Shown: piece after piece, positions 1-8,555 of the stretch
Layout of the letters: each line of letters begins with the position of its first letter
How positions within the stretch are numbered: position 1 is the first letter of the stretch
NCBI RefSeq assembly: GCF_033100135.1
Contig: NZ_CP136920.1
Location: forward strand, 5,575,001-5,639,000
Direction of reading: 5' to 3'
Length of the DNA: 64,000 nt
DNA from: Rubellicoccus peritrichatus
Lineage (GTDB): Bacteria > Verrucomicrobiota > Verrucomicrobiia > Opitutales > Cerasicoccaceae
Position numbers and translations under genes: made by a program
The notes under the pieces: model-generated
What the model saw: only the letters and a program-made list of their open reading frames with translations
Told to the model about the DNA's origin: nothing
Databases searched by the model: none

Positions 1-538
1 AAGAGAAAGCCGCCAGTAGGTGAAACCCATCCCCCGTAATCTTCGGGTCTTTTGAAGGTGAAAGATAAAATGTGCGCTGACTCGAACTGACGTTATCATC
101 GTTGTAAGTTTTCACCTCCAGGTAAAAAAGTTGATCTCCCTTCCGCACTTCAACGTCAGGATATCCAACCGAACGGCGCTTGCCGGACTGTGCCATCGGA
201 GTATCCGCTGAAAAACCAGCCGCCTTGAGTTCTTCAATCAAAACCTGCTCCACATCCAAGCCCGCCTCATTGACCCGGCCGGCTTTGACGCCTTCTTTCC
301 GCAGTTTCAGAAATGTATTTTCCATCACTTGACTGAAAGCATCGCCTTCCTCACCGTCCCAATCGAGAACATTGTAACCAGTCATCGACGGAATGATTTG
401 GCGCAGCGGTACCCGCTCCCCCGCAGGAAGCATGTTATCAAAGAGAGCTTCAGTTTGGGCAAAAGTCGTTAGGGCGCACAGATTGACGCAACAGACGGTT
501 GATAAAAAGACGATAAAACTGAAACACGAATGCTTCAT
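1..538 (-). CDS. Secreted PD-(D/E)XK nuclease-like protein, C-terminus outside the window
   Basis: The gene runs off the left edge, so about 179 residues are visible. Residues 1-28 form a signal peptide (short basic start, hydrophobic core, cut near TTFAQ). Further on, a Pro-Asp pair at 127-128 is followed 13 residues later by Glu-Val-Lys at 141-143, in the context YPDVEV...FYLEVKTY. This spacing and its beta-strand setting match the PD-(D/E)XK nuclease core. The start ATG overlaps the stop of the upstream glycosyltransferase by four bases (ATGA), so the two are probably translationally coupled. A nuclease fold on an exported protein is unusual, and the motif could be a chance match. The family is not recognised; the motif is seen, the function is inferred. 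Confidence 0.7.
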   Translation of the reverse strand, partial: MKHSCFSFIVFLSTVCCVNLCALTTFAQTEALFDNMLPAGERVPLRQIIPSMTGYNVLDWDGEEGDAFSQVMENTFLKLRKEGVKAGRVNEAGLDVEQVLIEELKAAGFSADTPMAQSGKRRSVGYPDVEVRKGDQLFYLEVKTYNDDNVSSSQRTFYLSPSKDPKITGDGFHLLAAFS

Positions 539-2619
539 CGCTTCTTTCTCGTATATTTTGGATCCTTCAGCATGCGTCGATAAAACCGATAAATATGTTT
601 ATGCCATGGCGTTGGACGCACTTCAAGCTTAGCCATATTCTCTTTACCGATCTGGCGTTCCAATTCAAGGAACTGATAAAAGATAGGAAGCGCAAAATCT
701 TTGAGGACTTCACGCTGGGCCGGAGGACAGTCTTCCAGAATACGGCGAACAACACGCTGATGATTGGTGTAGTGATTCGTCACTCGTGAAAAACCAGTTT
801 CCAGAAAACGATACCAGAAAATCTCACGCGGAATGATATCCACATCATAACCCGCATAAGCGAGATTAAGCAGGATTTCCCAATCTTCATTCGAGGCGTT
901 GCGTACGGGAGTAAAACCACCAACCCCCTCAAAAGCTTCCCGGGTGATAATGAAGTTCGCATCTCCAAAAACATTCTCAACTATACCGAAGGCAACAGAC
1001 CCGCCAATTGGCCGGTAAATGTAGGCAATATCTTCGTCACCAGTAGGAGGTGTATCTGCTTCGAAGGCCGTGAAGTAACAAGTGAGGCAATCCGCGCCTG
1101 AACGCTGGATGGCCTCGACCATGGTCGAAAGCATTGGCGGCTTGGCCAGATTGTCCGCATCCATGAAAACGATGTAATCTCCCTTCGCCCTGGCAGCTGC
1201 ATGATTTCTGGTGTGCCCGACTCCACCGTTTTCCTTCTCAAGGAAAGTCCAGTTGGGGCGGTCGTAGTGCTTTTTCATTTGCGCAAAAACTTCGTTTGCT
1301 TCCGGACTCGGACTGCCATCATTGCAGATAATGACTTCGAAGTTCGGATACTCGATCCTATCCACAGACTCCAGCAACTGCGGTAAATAAACTGGATGAT
1401 TGTAATATGGAATGCAAATGGAAACCAAAGGCTGCTCTGCTTTCGGAGCTTTGGCCAGAGGTTGTAAGGTATCGTGATATTCGCTCCAACTATGATTAGC
1501 TGTTGCCGCGCTATAGGCATGTGAGACGTCAAGAGTCAGCTTCTCCCGACGTTCCAGCACATCGGCGACACCTTCTCGTGTTGGTTCGAAGAGACGCTCC
1601 TCTGCAGTCAGTTCAGGAATACCTCCGGTCCTTGCGGCGAAAAACGGAAGCTTTCTTTCGATACACTCGATAACAGTATAGGGGCAATTATCGAGCAATG
1701 AAGGAATCAGCACAACGCCCCCCGACTCAGCCAGATACTGCATGGCGCCATGTGTGTCGCGTTTGAATTCGCAAGCAATCTCCCAGGAAGGATTCGCAGC
1801 CTGAAGCTCATCCAGAATCTCCTCCGCCTTACTACCATTGTGCATTCCAGGCTTTCCGAGGAAAGTAATCTTCCGAATCGTATTCTCGGAATTGCGGGTA
1901 TTATAAAGACGAAGCCCATCGAGAAACACTCCAAGGCCTTTGCGTGTTTCCAGTCGCCCAAAAAAGATGAGATGGTCAGGATCAGGCTTTGAAACGGACT
2001 TTTCTGCTTTCTCAAGGTAGGAACAATGCAAAACCCGACGATCCTTGGCTAATTTCCAACCATTTGATTCGGCCCAATCAAACATATGCTGACTCGGTGC
2101 GATCAGCTGATCCGCATGCTGACAGCAATAGCGTTCGACGAAATTCATCTTCATGTCAGGAATGACATGAGTTTGCCATTCCTGCATGCCCTCACGCTGC
2201 CATTCGGAGGGACTGTGCATGGTAACTACCAGGCGCGTATTCTGAAGCGCCACTCCGGTCCGCCGGGATCGAATCGAATAAAAACCATTGGCATGCCAGT
2301 CCTGAAAATGGACGAGATCAAAATGCTCGGCATCCAGGAACTCACAGATGCGACGAGAGCGCTCCAGGAACCACTCTTCCCAGGGCGCTGCCTTCTTGTA
2401 TGGATCCCGATTGTCCAGTGAGTCGTGTGTGATGACACGAATTCCCCGCTTCTGATAAGCTTTCTTCCAGCCAGCGCTGATGCCCTCCTCCACCTTCGAG
2501 GTAAACAAAATCGTTAACTCGTGCTTGGCCAGTAGCTGGCAAAGATTATAAACGTGTGTGCCAATGCCGCCGTTCCGTATTGGACCAACCATGTCGGGCG
2601 TGACAATGCAGATTTTCAT
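535..2619 (-). CDS. Two-domain glycosyltransferase (GT4 + GT2 fusion)
   Basis: This 694-residue cytoplasmic enzyme probably transfers sugars to a surface polysaccharide or glycan. Residues 1-385 form a GT-B, GT4-type domain: the N-terminal loop NGGIGTHV near residue 17 and the donor-site region with the conserved Glu in YTVIECIERK near 320. From about residue 398 a GT2 (GT-A) domain begins (LVSICIPYYN), with ICNDGS and the metal-binding acidic motif FMDADN near 485. Both domains keep their key motifs, so both may be active and could add two sugars in sequence. It is the first gene of a two-gene unit with the secreted PD-(D/E)XK-like protein. Acceptor and sugar donors cannot be read from sequence. 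Confidence 0.88.
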   Translation of the reverse strand: MKICIVTPDMVGPIRNGGIGTHVYNLCQLLAKHELTILFTSKVEEGISAGWKKAYQKRGIRVITHDSLDNRDPYKKAAPWEEWFLERSRRICEFLDAEHFDLVHFQDWHANGFYSIRSRRTGVALQNTRLVVTMHSPSEWQREGMQEWQTHVIPDMKMNFVERYCCQHADQLIAPSQHMFDWAESNGWKLAKDRRVLHCSYLEKAEKSVSKPDPDHLIFFGRLETRKGLGVFLDGLRLYNTRNSENTIRKITFLGKPGMHNGSKAEEILDELQAANPSWEIACEFKRDTHGAMQYLAESGGVVLIPSLLDNCPYTVIECIERKLPFFAARTGGIPELTAEERLFEPTREGVADVLERREKLTLDVSHAYSAATANHSWSEYHDTLQPLAKAPKAEQPLVSICIPYYNHPVYLPQLLESVDRIEYPNFEVIICNDGSPSPEANEVFAQMKKHYDRPNWTFLEKENGGVGHTRNHAAARAKGDYIVFMDADNLAKPPMLSTMVEAIQRSGADCLTCYFTAFEADTPPTGDEDIAYIYRPIGGSVAFGIVENVFGDANFIITREAFEGVGGFTPVRNASNEDWEILLNLAYAGYDVDIIPREIFWYRFLETGFSRVTNHYTNHQRVVRRILEDCPPAQREVLKDFALPIFYQFLELERQIGKENMAKLEVRPTPWHKHIYRFYRRMLKDPKYTRKKR

Positions 2620-2805
2620 GGAGCTGAACTGAATTAGAAAAAAGAGCCTGTCTCAATCAAGACAAAGCTCCTGGAATCGGAAAGCTCGCGAGCCTCGCGT
2701 AATCGCTCTATTTTGCAACCCTTCTTTCGAGCCTACGACATCTGCATGACAAATGCAGAAAAAATTCGCTCGTCATTCACAATCGAGATACCTAGAGGTG
2801 CCTGC

Positions 2806-3519
2806 ATGTCTATTAAGGTGAATTTGGAAGTTCCTGGTTGGTCAACTGAGATTGAACTCATGGTGTTGGCCCGCCTCGCACAGCTCGTCCCCGACGGAGG
2901 TACTATTGTCGAGCTCGGCACACTCGCCGGCAGAACAGCCTACGCCATGGCTGCGAGCAATCCAAAGGTCAAAGTTCACTGCGTAGATGTCTGGGAGAAT
3001 TTTCTTAAAAGCAGCATCCCGGAGCCTTCCCTCATGCACTTCTCCGGAGATATTGAAGCTTTCGATACGGAAAACATCTACGAATGCTTCCTCAAGCAGG
3101 TTGAAGGCCTGGACAATATCGTCCCGCATCGTGGAAAAACCACCGAAGTGCCGTGGGATTCCGACGAGAAAATCGATCTGCTTTACATCGATGCCGACCA
3201 TGATGAAGAACCCGTTTACCAGGACCTCCTGAAATGGTTTCCCCGCATGAAGCGCAACGGCATCATCCTCGGGCATGACTTCAATATGGGCTCAGTCAAG
3301 CGAGCCCTGGCACGCTTTTCCCATGAAACAGATAAAATGGGCGAATACATGCAGTTGATCAATATCCCCAGCTGTGTCATCTGGGCTTATGTCAGAGGAA
3401 CCGATCATGCTAAGTCCTGGGGCATGGACTTCACCTCACTCTTTCCCTATGGCTGCTGGCATTATCCACTGACCGAAGCGGGGTTTGGCAAAAAGAAGTC
3501 AGAGGCGACAGAGAGTTAG
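2806..3519 (+). CDS. Class I SAM-dependent methyltransferase
   Basis: A 237-residue methyltransferase of the Methyltransf_24 type. The SAM-binding motif I is VELGTLAGRTA, followed by the acidic strand end HCVDVWENF and the core strand LLYIDADHDEEP, which carries acidic residues typical of O-methyltransferases of this fold; the strand IILGHDF follows. An in-frame ATG exists 93 bases upstream, but the start at 2806 is preferred because GAGGTG sits 6 bases before it and the protein family begins there. It is divergent from the glycosyltransferase on its left, so the two may serve the same glycan, but the substrate is unknown. Confidence 0.82.
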   Translation: MSIKVNLEVPGWSTEIELMVLARLAQLVPDGGTIVELGTLAGRTAYAMAASNPKVKVHCVDVWENFLKSSIPEPSLMHFSGDIEAFDTENIYECFLKQVEGLDNIVPHRGKTTEVPWDSDEKIDLLYIDADHDEEPVYQDLLKWFPRMKRNGIILGHDFNMGSVKRALARFSHETDKMGEYMQLINIPSCVIWAYVRGTDHAKSWGMDFTSLFPYGCWHYPLTEAGFGKKKSEATES

Positions 3520-3555
3520 AGCCATAATAGCTTAAGGAATTCTATGCGTGGAAAG

Positions 3556-3649
3556 TTTAGCCACAAAAAGGCACAAGAATTCACGAAAATGGCTGAATAA
3601 AGCCAGTGTCTTTTCTTTTTGTGGTTTTTCGTGCATTTTTGTGGCTAAA
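3556..3649. repeat. REP-like imperfect palindrome
   Basis: A 94-base imperfect inverted repeat. The outer arms TTTAGCCACAAAAA and TTTTTGTGGCTAAA are perfect complements, and the inner arms are built of degenerate GCAC/ACAA words. Palindromes with a GCCACA...TGTGGC frame occur scattered between genes in many environmental bacteria. Only one copy lies in this window, so the repeat status is inferred from the type and not shown here. Confidence 0.5.
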
Positions 3650-3899
3650 AAGGTTTTTTGAGAAGAATTTGCCTCCAGTTTTCATTCCAAAAAGTGACTT
3701 TTTTTCAGCTTTTTTCGCGATTTTCATAAGCTCCGATTTATTGCCAAAGTTATTCACTTTTTTACACTTTGGAAATCACTCGTTACGAGCAAGTTACAGA
3801 GTTACTAACCATGCGTTCAAAACTTAATCAAGAAATTCACAAACTTTTGATAACCAGTAACTTTTGAACGTTTTTTCTTGATTCAAAAACCACCTGGAA

Positions 3900-5112
3900 C
3901 TAGCCTTCAATCAGTTCTTTGAAAGAACGGGTTGCTGGTCAGCCAAAACTCGTTCCAATTAGTAATCTCTTATTGAGATCTTTGCGAAGGAGGCTCCTTA
4001 GATTCGTCTCGGAGTCAGGATTTGCAGTTATTGAGCATACTTTGTGTATGCTCTTTGGATCCTTGAGGTGATTACGTTACGGTTGGAACCATGTGATGAC
4101 GAAACCAGCACAAACCTCAGGATAATCCCGGGAAACCGGGTAAAAGGTCGTAGCTGACTGGTAACTACGACCCCCTTGCGAAAGATTTCGATCTTTTGTC
4201 AGGGCAGCTTTCACCCGTCCCGACCAATGGCGTCGCAGCTAATTGGTTTATTGCGAATAGAGGGATGAGGCGGCAAGCCGGACAACATTGTCCGTCCGGC
4301 GAGTCGAGTTAGGAGCTCAGCGAGTCAATGCGCTGATGTTTCTCCGACGCGGTGACCCTGGCAGGGGTCAAAGGAAGCTACCGTGAACCAGCCCCCCACA
4401 TGTATCCGGCGACAAGCACAGTTGCCCTAAGATCTGCGAACCACGCGCAAGCAGATGCGAAAAGGATCCAGCGGATGGGAGTGAAGGAGATGCGGCCTCT
4501 TAATCGAGAAGCCTAGTGCCTTCAGCCAAAGAGCAAGCGGTGTCCAAAACACATCGATTGCCTGTGTCAAGTAATGCTTCCTGAGGGAATGTTTAGTGAA
4601 GTCTGGATCTGTCTCTCACGGCAGATTCGGTCCTCATCCATCAGTGCGTTGGAGTGACGTCCACTGCAACGTATTGAAGGCAGCGAATCATAGAACTGTC
4701 CTCAGGGACGGCGTGCACGTGTTCGTTGAAGCAATATCGAGGCAAGACCCGTAACCAATATGGAATGTGGCGATTCAGGTCGTTGCATGAAGTGTGGACA
4801 AGCGGCCAAGAAGTTGGACACAGCAATTTCTTGACCGGGTGCGGCGAGTAGTTCGTTGGTAGCGAGCAACCGAACCGTGCTGAAAGGCCTCACCCAAAAT
4901 CTCAGACCAGGTAACTGCGTCTGGCGGGCCTGCTATGAGCCCGTAGACTTCGCTTGTGACTGCGAAGACTAGCGTCGGGGAGTCGCCAGCCTTTCGGAAC
5001 CAACCATTCCGATTGAGCGCCAAATGACGACATAGGGAAAGAGCGTTTGGCGAACGCCCACCCCCAACATTTGAAAGCCCCACGGGATAGCCCCGTGGGG
5101 CTTTCAACGTTT
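3900..5112 (+). ncRNA. Candidate giant structured noncoding RNA (about 1.1-1.2 kb)
   Basis: This long stretch has no credible open reading frame on either strand, yet it is GC-rich and unlike the AT-rich spacer before it. It is dense in hairpins: GAGCATAC/GTATGCTC at 4033-4053; CCCGG-GAAA-CCGGG with a GNRA tetraloop at 4127-4140; GGTCGTAG/CTACGACC at 4146-4172; CTTCGC/GCGAAG near 4948-4967; GTTCG-TTG/CAA-C-CGAAC near 4850-4875; GCGTT/AACGC at 5043-5057. It ends in a strong hairpin at 5073-5105. The GAAA tetraloop favours the plus strand. I saw no motifs of 16S/23S rRNA, RNase P, tmRNA or group I/II introns. Size and ornate structure recall the GOLLD, ROOL and OLE classes, but I cannot assign it to one. 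The boundaries are estimates. Confidence 0.62.
5073..5105 (+). terminator. Strong hairpin at the 3' end of the structured RNA
   Basis: GAAAGCCCCACGGG pairs with CCCCGTGGGGCTTTC across a short loop. It is followed by AACGTTT and not by a pure T-run. Because the stem is nearly symmetric it could also stop transcription of the GT-C gene arriving on the minus strand. Confidence 0.6.
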
Positions 5113-5153
5113 ATGGAGCACGATATTGCACACATTTGCAGACTGCTCTAAGC

Positions 5154-7148
5154 TCAATAGAACAACATGACTAGCTGACGTGCTAATAGATTTGCATCAG
5201 AACCATTAGGCAGACCAGTAGGCACGCCACCGCCACCAGCCGACATTTGCGTCGCCACGCGTAATTGTGGCGACAATTGCGAATCGGGAATCGCGACGAT
5301 ACGCATTTTTAACTCATTCGGAAGCCCATCTGTCATGACGAGTGCAGTCATTGCCTCCTGTGAAAGGCTATTGTTTAGCCCGATCAGCGACAGCCATTGC
5401 GCCTGCGCGGCTGAAGTATCTCCATTCCAATGAAGATAAACTCCATAAATATAGGCAACGCGCGGAGAATACTTATCCAAAGCGGCGGCAACGGCGATTC
5501 GTTTTTCGAGTTGCTCACCCGATGGGCGATCCGGCAAAGCCGCGAGGTCCAAATTGTAGCGCGCAATAACTTCCAACTCCTGAGCAGCATGACGTAACGG
5601 ATTCACCTCCAGGGCCTCTTGAGACCACATCAATGCTTCCTCATCTTCACCAGCATCAAGTGCCGCATAGCCTAAAAGCAGATAATCCTGAATTTCTGTT
5701 ACTGGCTCACGAACCTGCCAGAAATTAGAAAAAGTCAGAACTGCTCCAGCCAGCATGAGGCAGAGGCCAGCTGCGATTTGATCAAATCCAAGCCTGCTCC
5801 ATGGCATAATGCCCCAGCCACCAGCGAAAACTGCAAGCAGTGGAACAAGTGGGATACGAAATCGGGCGCTGACGTAAGTCAGCACCACTCCCGCCGTGTA
5901 CGCCAGAGCAGCTCCAGCCAAAATGGTAAACGAAAGACGGTTTTTCCTGCCCCAAAGTAGCAACGGCAGCGCAGCCGTCATCAATAAGCCCCAACCAAGA
6001 AAATTCCACCGCAACCAGGGCGACAGCCCATGGTGAACCGCGAAGGTCTTGTTATTGTATTGCTCGTAATTGTTGAAAAGGTAGTAAGTTTTTGCGGCCA
6101 GACGCCGAAAAAAGCCAACTGGATCATCAGATACCATTTTAAAGAAACGCCCTCTCCAATAATCGTTCACAGACGCAACATCAGCAGGTGCATCATCTCC
6201 AATATCTTTTCGATACATCAATAAAGATTCAATACGTGCAGGATTCACATGCCGTTCGCTCTGATTGATTTCGATTTGCTGAGTGTAGTATTTGCCATGC
6301 GAATCCGGACGGTTTGCAGCCCAGAGATTGAATGGTCCCTGGGTCGGCAACACCTTAAAACTACCGGAAAGCTGAGCGTTGAATATTCCCATCGTCAAAG
6401 CAGGAATAGCCAACCCAATCCAAACCACAAAGACGGGCCAGCAGGGTGCCTTCCTCTCAGAAGTCGATGCAGCATCCACCTTTTGGCGCCTGCAATCCAG
6501 CCATACCAGTAAACACATCAAGCAAGGGACAACTAAAGCAATCGACCACATCTGCGGCCGCGTCAATCCGGCGAGAGCCAAAAGAAATCCACTCGCAAGC
6601 GCGTTTTGCGCATTTGCACTCTTCAAAAAAGCCAAGGCGCGATCCAGACCGGCCAGCATAAGCGCAACCGCCAGAGTGATATCCAACGGGTCCACCATGA
6701 AAAATAAACCGACTGGATAAAGGGCCCAAATCAAACATGCGACGATTCCGGCGCTGATGTCTCCCCATAGCTCAATTGCCAATCTCCATATCAACCAAAG
6801 TGATATGAGCCAGGACAACAAATTGACCAATCTGGCCCAATCTGGCAGCAGGATTTCCGGCAAGCCAAGCTTAACTGCAATCGACAATACCAGTGGATAA
6901 CCCGGAGCTCGGTAAAAGGGCTCAGCAGGAAGACGGTTCTCAGCAATATCCTTAGCTAAAAGCAGGTTCTCTTTGCTATCCAGGACGGGATACATACCCA
7001 TCGGTGTCGCCGCATACCAGAAGCTATGCCCGGCCGCATATCCCAGACCAAGCAGCAAGAGACACCAGAGCACAGTTTTTCCACGCTGTCCTAAGAAGCG
7101 GGCATTACTGTTTTCCTCAGAGCTATCCGATGAAGATGAATCCGACAC
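5154..7148 (-). CDS. GT-C membrane glycosyltransferase with TPR-like tail
   Basis: A 664-residue polytopic membrane protein of the GT-C fold (ArnT/PMT-like), which uses polyprenyl-phosphate sugars on the periplasmic side. After a short Ser/Glu-rich cytoplasmic tail the first membrane helix starts near residue 29. The first loop carries the Asp in VLDSKENLLLAKDIAEN and then FYRAPGYPLVL, the classical loop of this fold. About ten further hydrophobic helices run to residue ~480. The last 180 residues are soluble and contain TPR-like helices (GYAALDAGEDEEALMWSQEA). The gene lies just past the terminator of the FKBP gene, so it needs its own promoter in a gap of about 30 bases or some readthrough. 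Acceptor unknown. Confidence 0.82.
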   Translation of the reverse strand: MSDSSSSDSSEENSNARFLGQRGKTVLWCLLLLGLGYAAGHSFWYAATPMGMYPVLDSKENLLLAKDIAENRLPAEPFYRAPGYPLVLSIAVKLGLPEILLPDWARLVNLLSWLISLWLIWRLAIELWGDISAGIVACLIWALYPVGLFFMVDPLDITLAVALMLAGLDRALAFLKSANAQNALASGFLLALAGLTRPQMWSIALVVPCLMCLLVWLDCRRQKVDAASTSERKAPCWPVFVVWIGLAIPALTMGIFNAQLSGSFKVLPTQGPFNLWAANRPDSHGKYYTQQIEINQSERHVNPARIESLLMYRKDIGDDAPADVASVNDYWRGRFFKMVSDDPVGFFRRLAAKTYYLFNNYEQYNNKTFAVHHGLSPWLRWNFLGWGLLMTAALPLLLWGRKNRLSFTILAGAALAYTAGVVLTYVSARFRIPLVPLLAVFAGGWGIMPWSRLGFDQIAAGLCLMLAGAVLTFSNFWQVREPVTEIQDYLLLGYAALDAGEDEEALMWSQEALEVNPLRHAAQELEVIARYNLDLAALPDRPSGEQLEKRIAVAAALDKYSPRVAYIYGVYLHWNGDTSAAQAQWLSLIGLNNSLSQEAMTALVMTDGLPNELKMRIVAIPDSQLSPQLRVATQMSAGGGGVPTGLPNGSDANLLARQLVMLFY

Positions 7149-7176
7149 GTGTGAGCCCAGCCTGTCAGCTAATTAC

Positions 7177-7206
7177 AAAAAAGCACCCGAAAATCGGGTG
7201 CTTTTG
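7177..7206 (-). terminator. Intrinsic terminator of the FKBP isomerase gene
   Basis: Read on the minus strand, AAAAGCACCCGA and TCGGGTGCTTTTTT form a perfect stem with a tiny loop and a T-run. It begins about 30 bases after the stop of the FKBP gene. Confidence 0.85.
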
Positions 7207-7232
7207 AGAAAATTTCAAATTGGCAACTCAGC

Positions 7233-7919
7233 TTATCCCTCAGGATTGACCTCGAGCATTTCCACGTCGAAGACCAAAACAGAGTTTGGTGGGATGCGGC
7301 TACCAGGAGGAGGTTGCTGACCATAACCCAACTGTGGCGGGATATAGAGCTTTACCTTACCGCCAGGGCCTACGAGCTGAACACCTTCACCGAAACCAGG
7401 AACTACTCCTGCGACCGGGAAAGTTGCTGGCTCACCACGTTGCTTGGAGCTGTCGAAAACAGTACCGTTAGGCAATGAACCTTCATAATGAAGCTTTACT
7501 GTATCATCGGTACCTGCGCGACCTTCTTCACCTTCTTCGAGGATCTCGTAGTAGAGACCTGTAGAGGATTTCTTGACGTTTGGGTTGCTATCCAGTTCTG
7601 CAAAGAATGCATCCGTTTCTTTTGCTTGAGCTGCCATCATACGAGCCTGGAGAAACTGCTGGACCTTCATCGCTGCAGCCTGTGGATCAGCAGGGCCATC
7701 CTCACCAGCGAGCCCAGCATTGATGCCGGCAAGAAATGCCTTCTGTTCGCTGTCTGATAGATCAAGCTGACTGATTTGTTGACTCATCAGCCAACCAAAG
7801 TCCTTGAGTGTTGCGGTATCATCCGCAGCTGGAGCATCTTCAGCACGCAGTCCGGAGGATAGAATTAGTAAAACCGCAGAGGTAGAAACTGCGAATTTAA
7901 GGATTGAAGGGTGTTTCAT
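7233..7919 (-). CDS. FKBP-type peptidyl-prolyl isomerase, exported (FkpA/Mip-like)
   Basis: The protein catalyses cis-trans isomerisation of peptidyl-prolyl bonds in the periplasm. A signal peptide (MKHPSILKF... to SGLRAE) is followed by a helical dimerisation region at about 35-110 and an FKBP domain in the last 120 residues. The domain keeps VKLHYEGSLPNGTVFDSS, the active-site VPGFGEGVQL and the closing strand VLVFDVEML. An upstream in-frame ATG at 7937 would add six residues (MGKAKT); the start at 7919 gives the more typical signal peptide. The gene stands alone and is closed by an intrinsic terminator. Confidence 0.92.
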   Translation of the reverse strand: MKHPSILKFAVSTSAVLLILSSGLRAEDAPAADDTATLKDFGWLMSQQISQLDLSDSEQKAFLAGINAGLAGEDGPADPQAAAMKVQQFLQARMMAAQAKETDAFFAELDSNPNVKKSSTGLYYEILEEGEEGRAGTDDTVKLHYEGSLPNGTVFDSSKQRGEPATFPVAGVVPGFGEGVQLVGPGGKVKLYIPPQLGYGQQPPPGSRIPPNSVLVFDVEMLEVNPEG

Positions 7920-7937
7920 CGTTTTGGCTTTTCCCAT

Positions 7938-8150
7938 GTTGTCGGGTTATGGTCAATCATATCCTTTGTTTGTTCCATTACAGGCAATACATAATTGCTA
8001 AAAAAGACATGTTTTTCTCGAAACCCCATTTAATGACTCTGAAAAGCATGAAAAATCCGCCGGCAACAAAACACCTAAGAGACTAATTACCAATTACTTG
8101 CAACTCCATAACCATAGTGGCGGGCTATTCTGAATGAGATGCACATATTA
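7938..8150. other. Gene-free spacer before the small-RNA repeats
   Basis: AT-rich leader and promoter region for the FKBP gene (minus) and presumably for the first small-RNA unit (plus). I see no gene or clear promoter boxes in it. Confidence 0.5.
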
Positions 8151-8288
8151 TTTATCAAAAATACCGGAATAATAGGCCAAATAGACGGCTCTTATTTATG
8201 CAAGCAAGCAAAGCAAGTAGCAATACAATCAGGTTCAGTAGTTAGGTTCAGAGGCGGTCCGCTGTTAACGGGCCGCCTCGTTTTTATT
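8151..8288 (+). ncRNA. Small-RNA-like tandem unit, copy 1 of 3
   Basis: The unit starts with TTTAT(C/T)A(A/G)AAATACCGG and holds a short hairpin, an unpaired GCAAGCAAGCAAAGCAAG stretch, a doubled AGGTTCAG word and an 11-bp terminator stem. The stem is GAGGCGGTCCG/CGGGCCGCCTC with loop CTGTTAA, followed by T5. Copy 1 has three point differences from the others in the 5' hairpin region (AATAATAGGCCAAATAGACGG), one of which unpairs a stem base. No gene follows on the plus strand, so a self-contained small RNA fits better than a riboswitch. Confidence 0.65.
8250..8286 (+). terminator. Terminator of small-RNA unit 1
   Basis: 11-bp GC-rich stem (GAGGCGGTCCG/CGGGCCGCCTC, one U-G pair), loop CTGTTAA, then five T. 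Copies 2 and 3 have the same stem at about 8462-8496 and 8655-8691. Confidence 0.85.
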
Positions 8289-8360
8289 AATGATCGAGTA
8301 ACCTGAAGTTCATCTGAACCCAAAGCAGTCTGCGGACCCTAATTTAGTAACGGCCACAAA

Positions 8361-8499
8361 TTTATTAGAAATACCGGAATAAGAGGCCAAGTGGACGGCT
8401 CTTATTTATGCAAGCAAGCAAAGCAAGTAGCAATACAATCAGGTTCAGTAGTTAGGTTCAAGAGGCGGTCCGCTGTTAACGGGCCGCCTCGTTTTTTAT
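8361..8499 (+). ncRNA. Small-RNA-like tandem unit, copy 2 of 3
   Basis: Same layout as copy 1, 210 bases further on. Here the 5' hairpin is perfect: AATAAGAG pairs with CTCTTATT around GCCAAGTGGACGG. One extra A before the terminator (TTCAAGAGG) is the only difference from copy 3. The terminator T-run has six T. The spacer to copy 1 is unrelated in sequence, so conservation stops at the unit borders. Confidence 0.65.
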
Positions 8500-8555
8500 A
8501 CAAATTGATAGAACTTATCGCAATTTAAAGCACCTGAATTCTGGTCAATTGAAAA

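Noticed and set aside
3900-5112. Group II intron, rRNA fragment, RNase P RNA or tmRNA
   Set aside because: No domain V-like hairpin or reverse transcriptase, no universal rRNA or RNase P core words, and no tRNA-like ends were found by eye.
4641-5135. Overlapping minus-strand frames of 61-110 codons inside the structured-RNA region
   Set aside because: No ribosome sites, no recognisable protein features, Arg/Ser/Pro-biased composition typical of non-coding GC-rich DNA, and they overlap each other and the hairpins.
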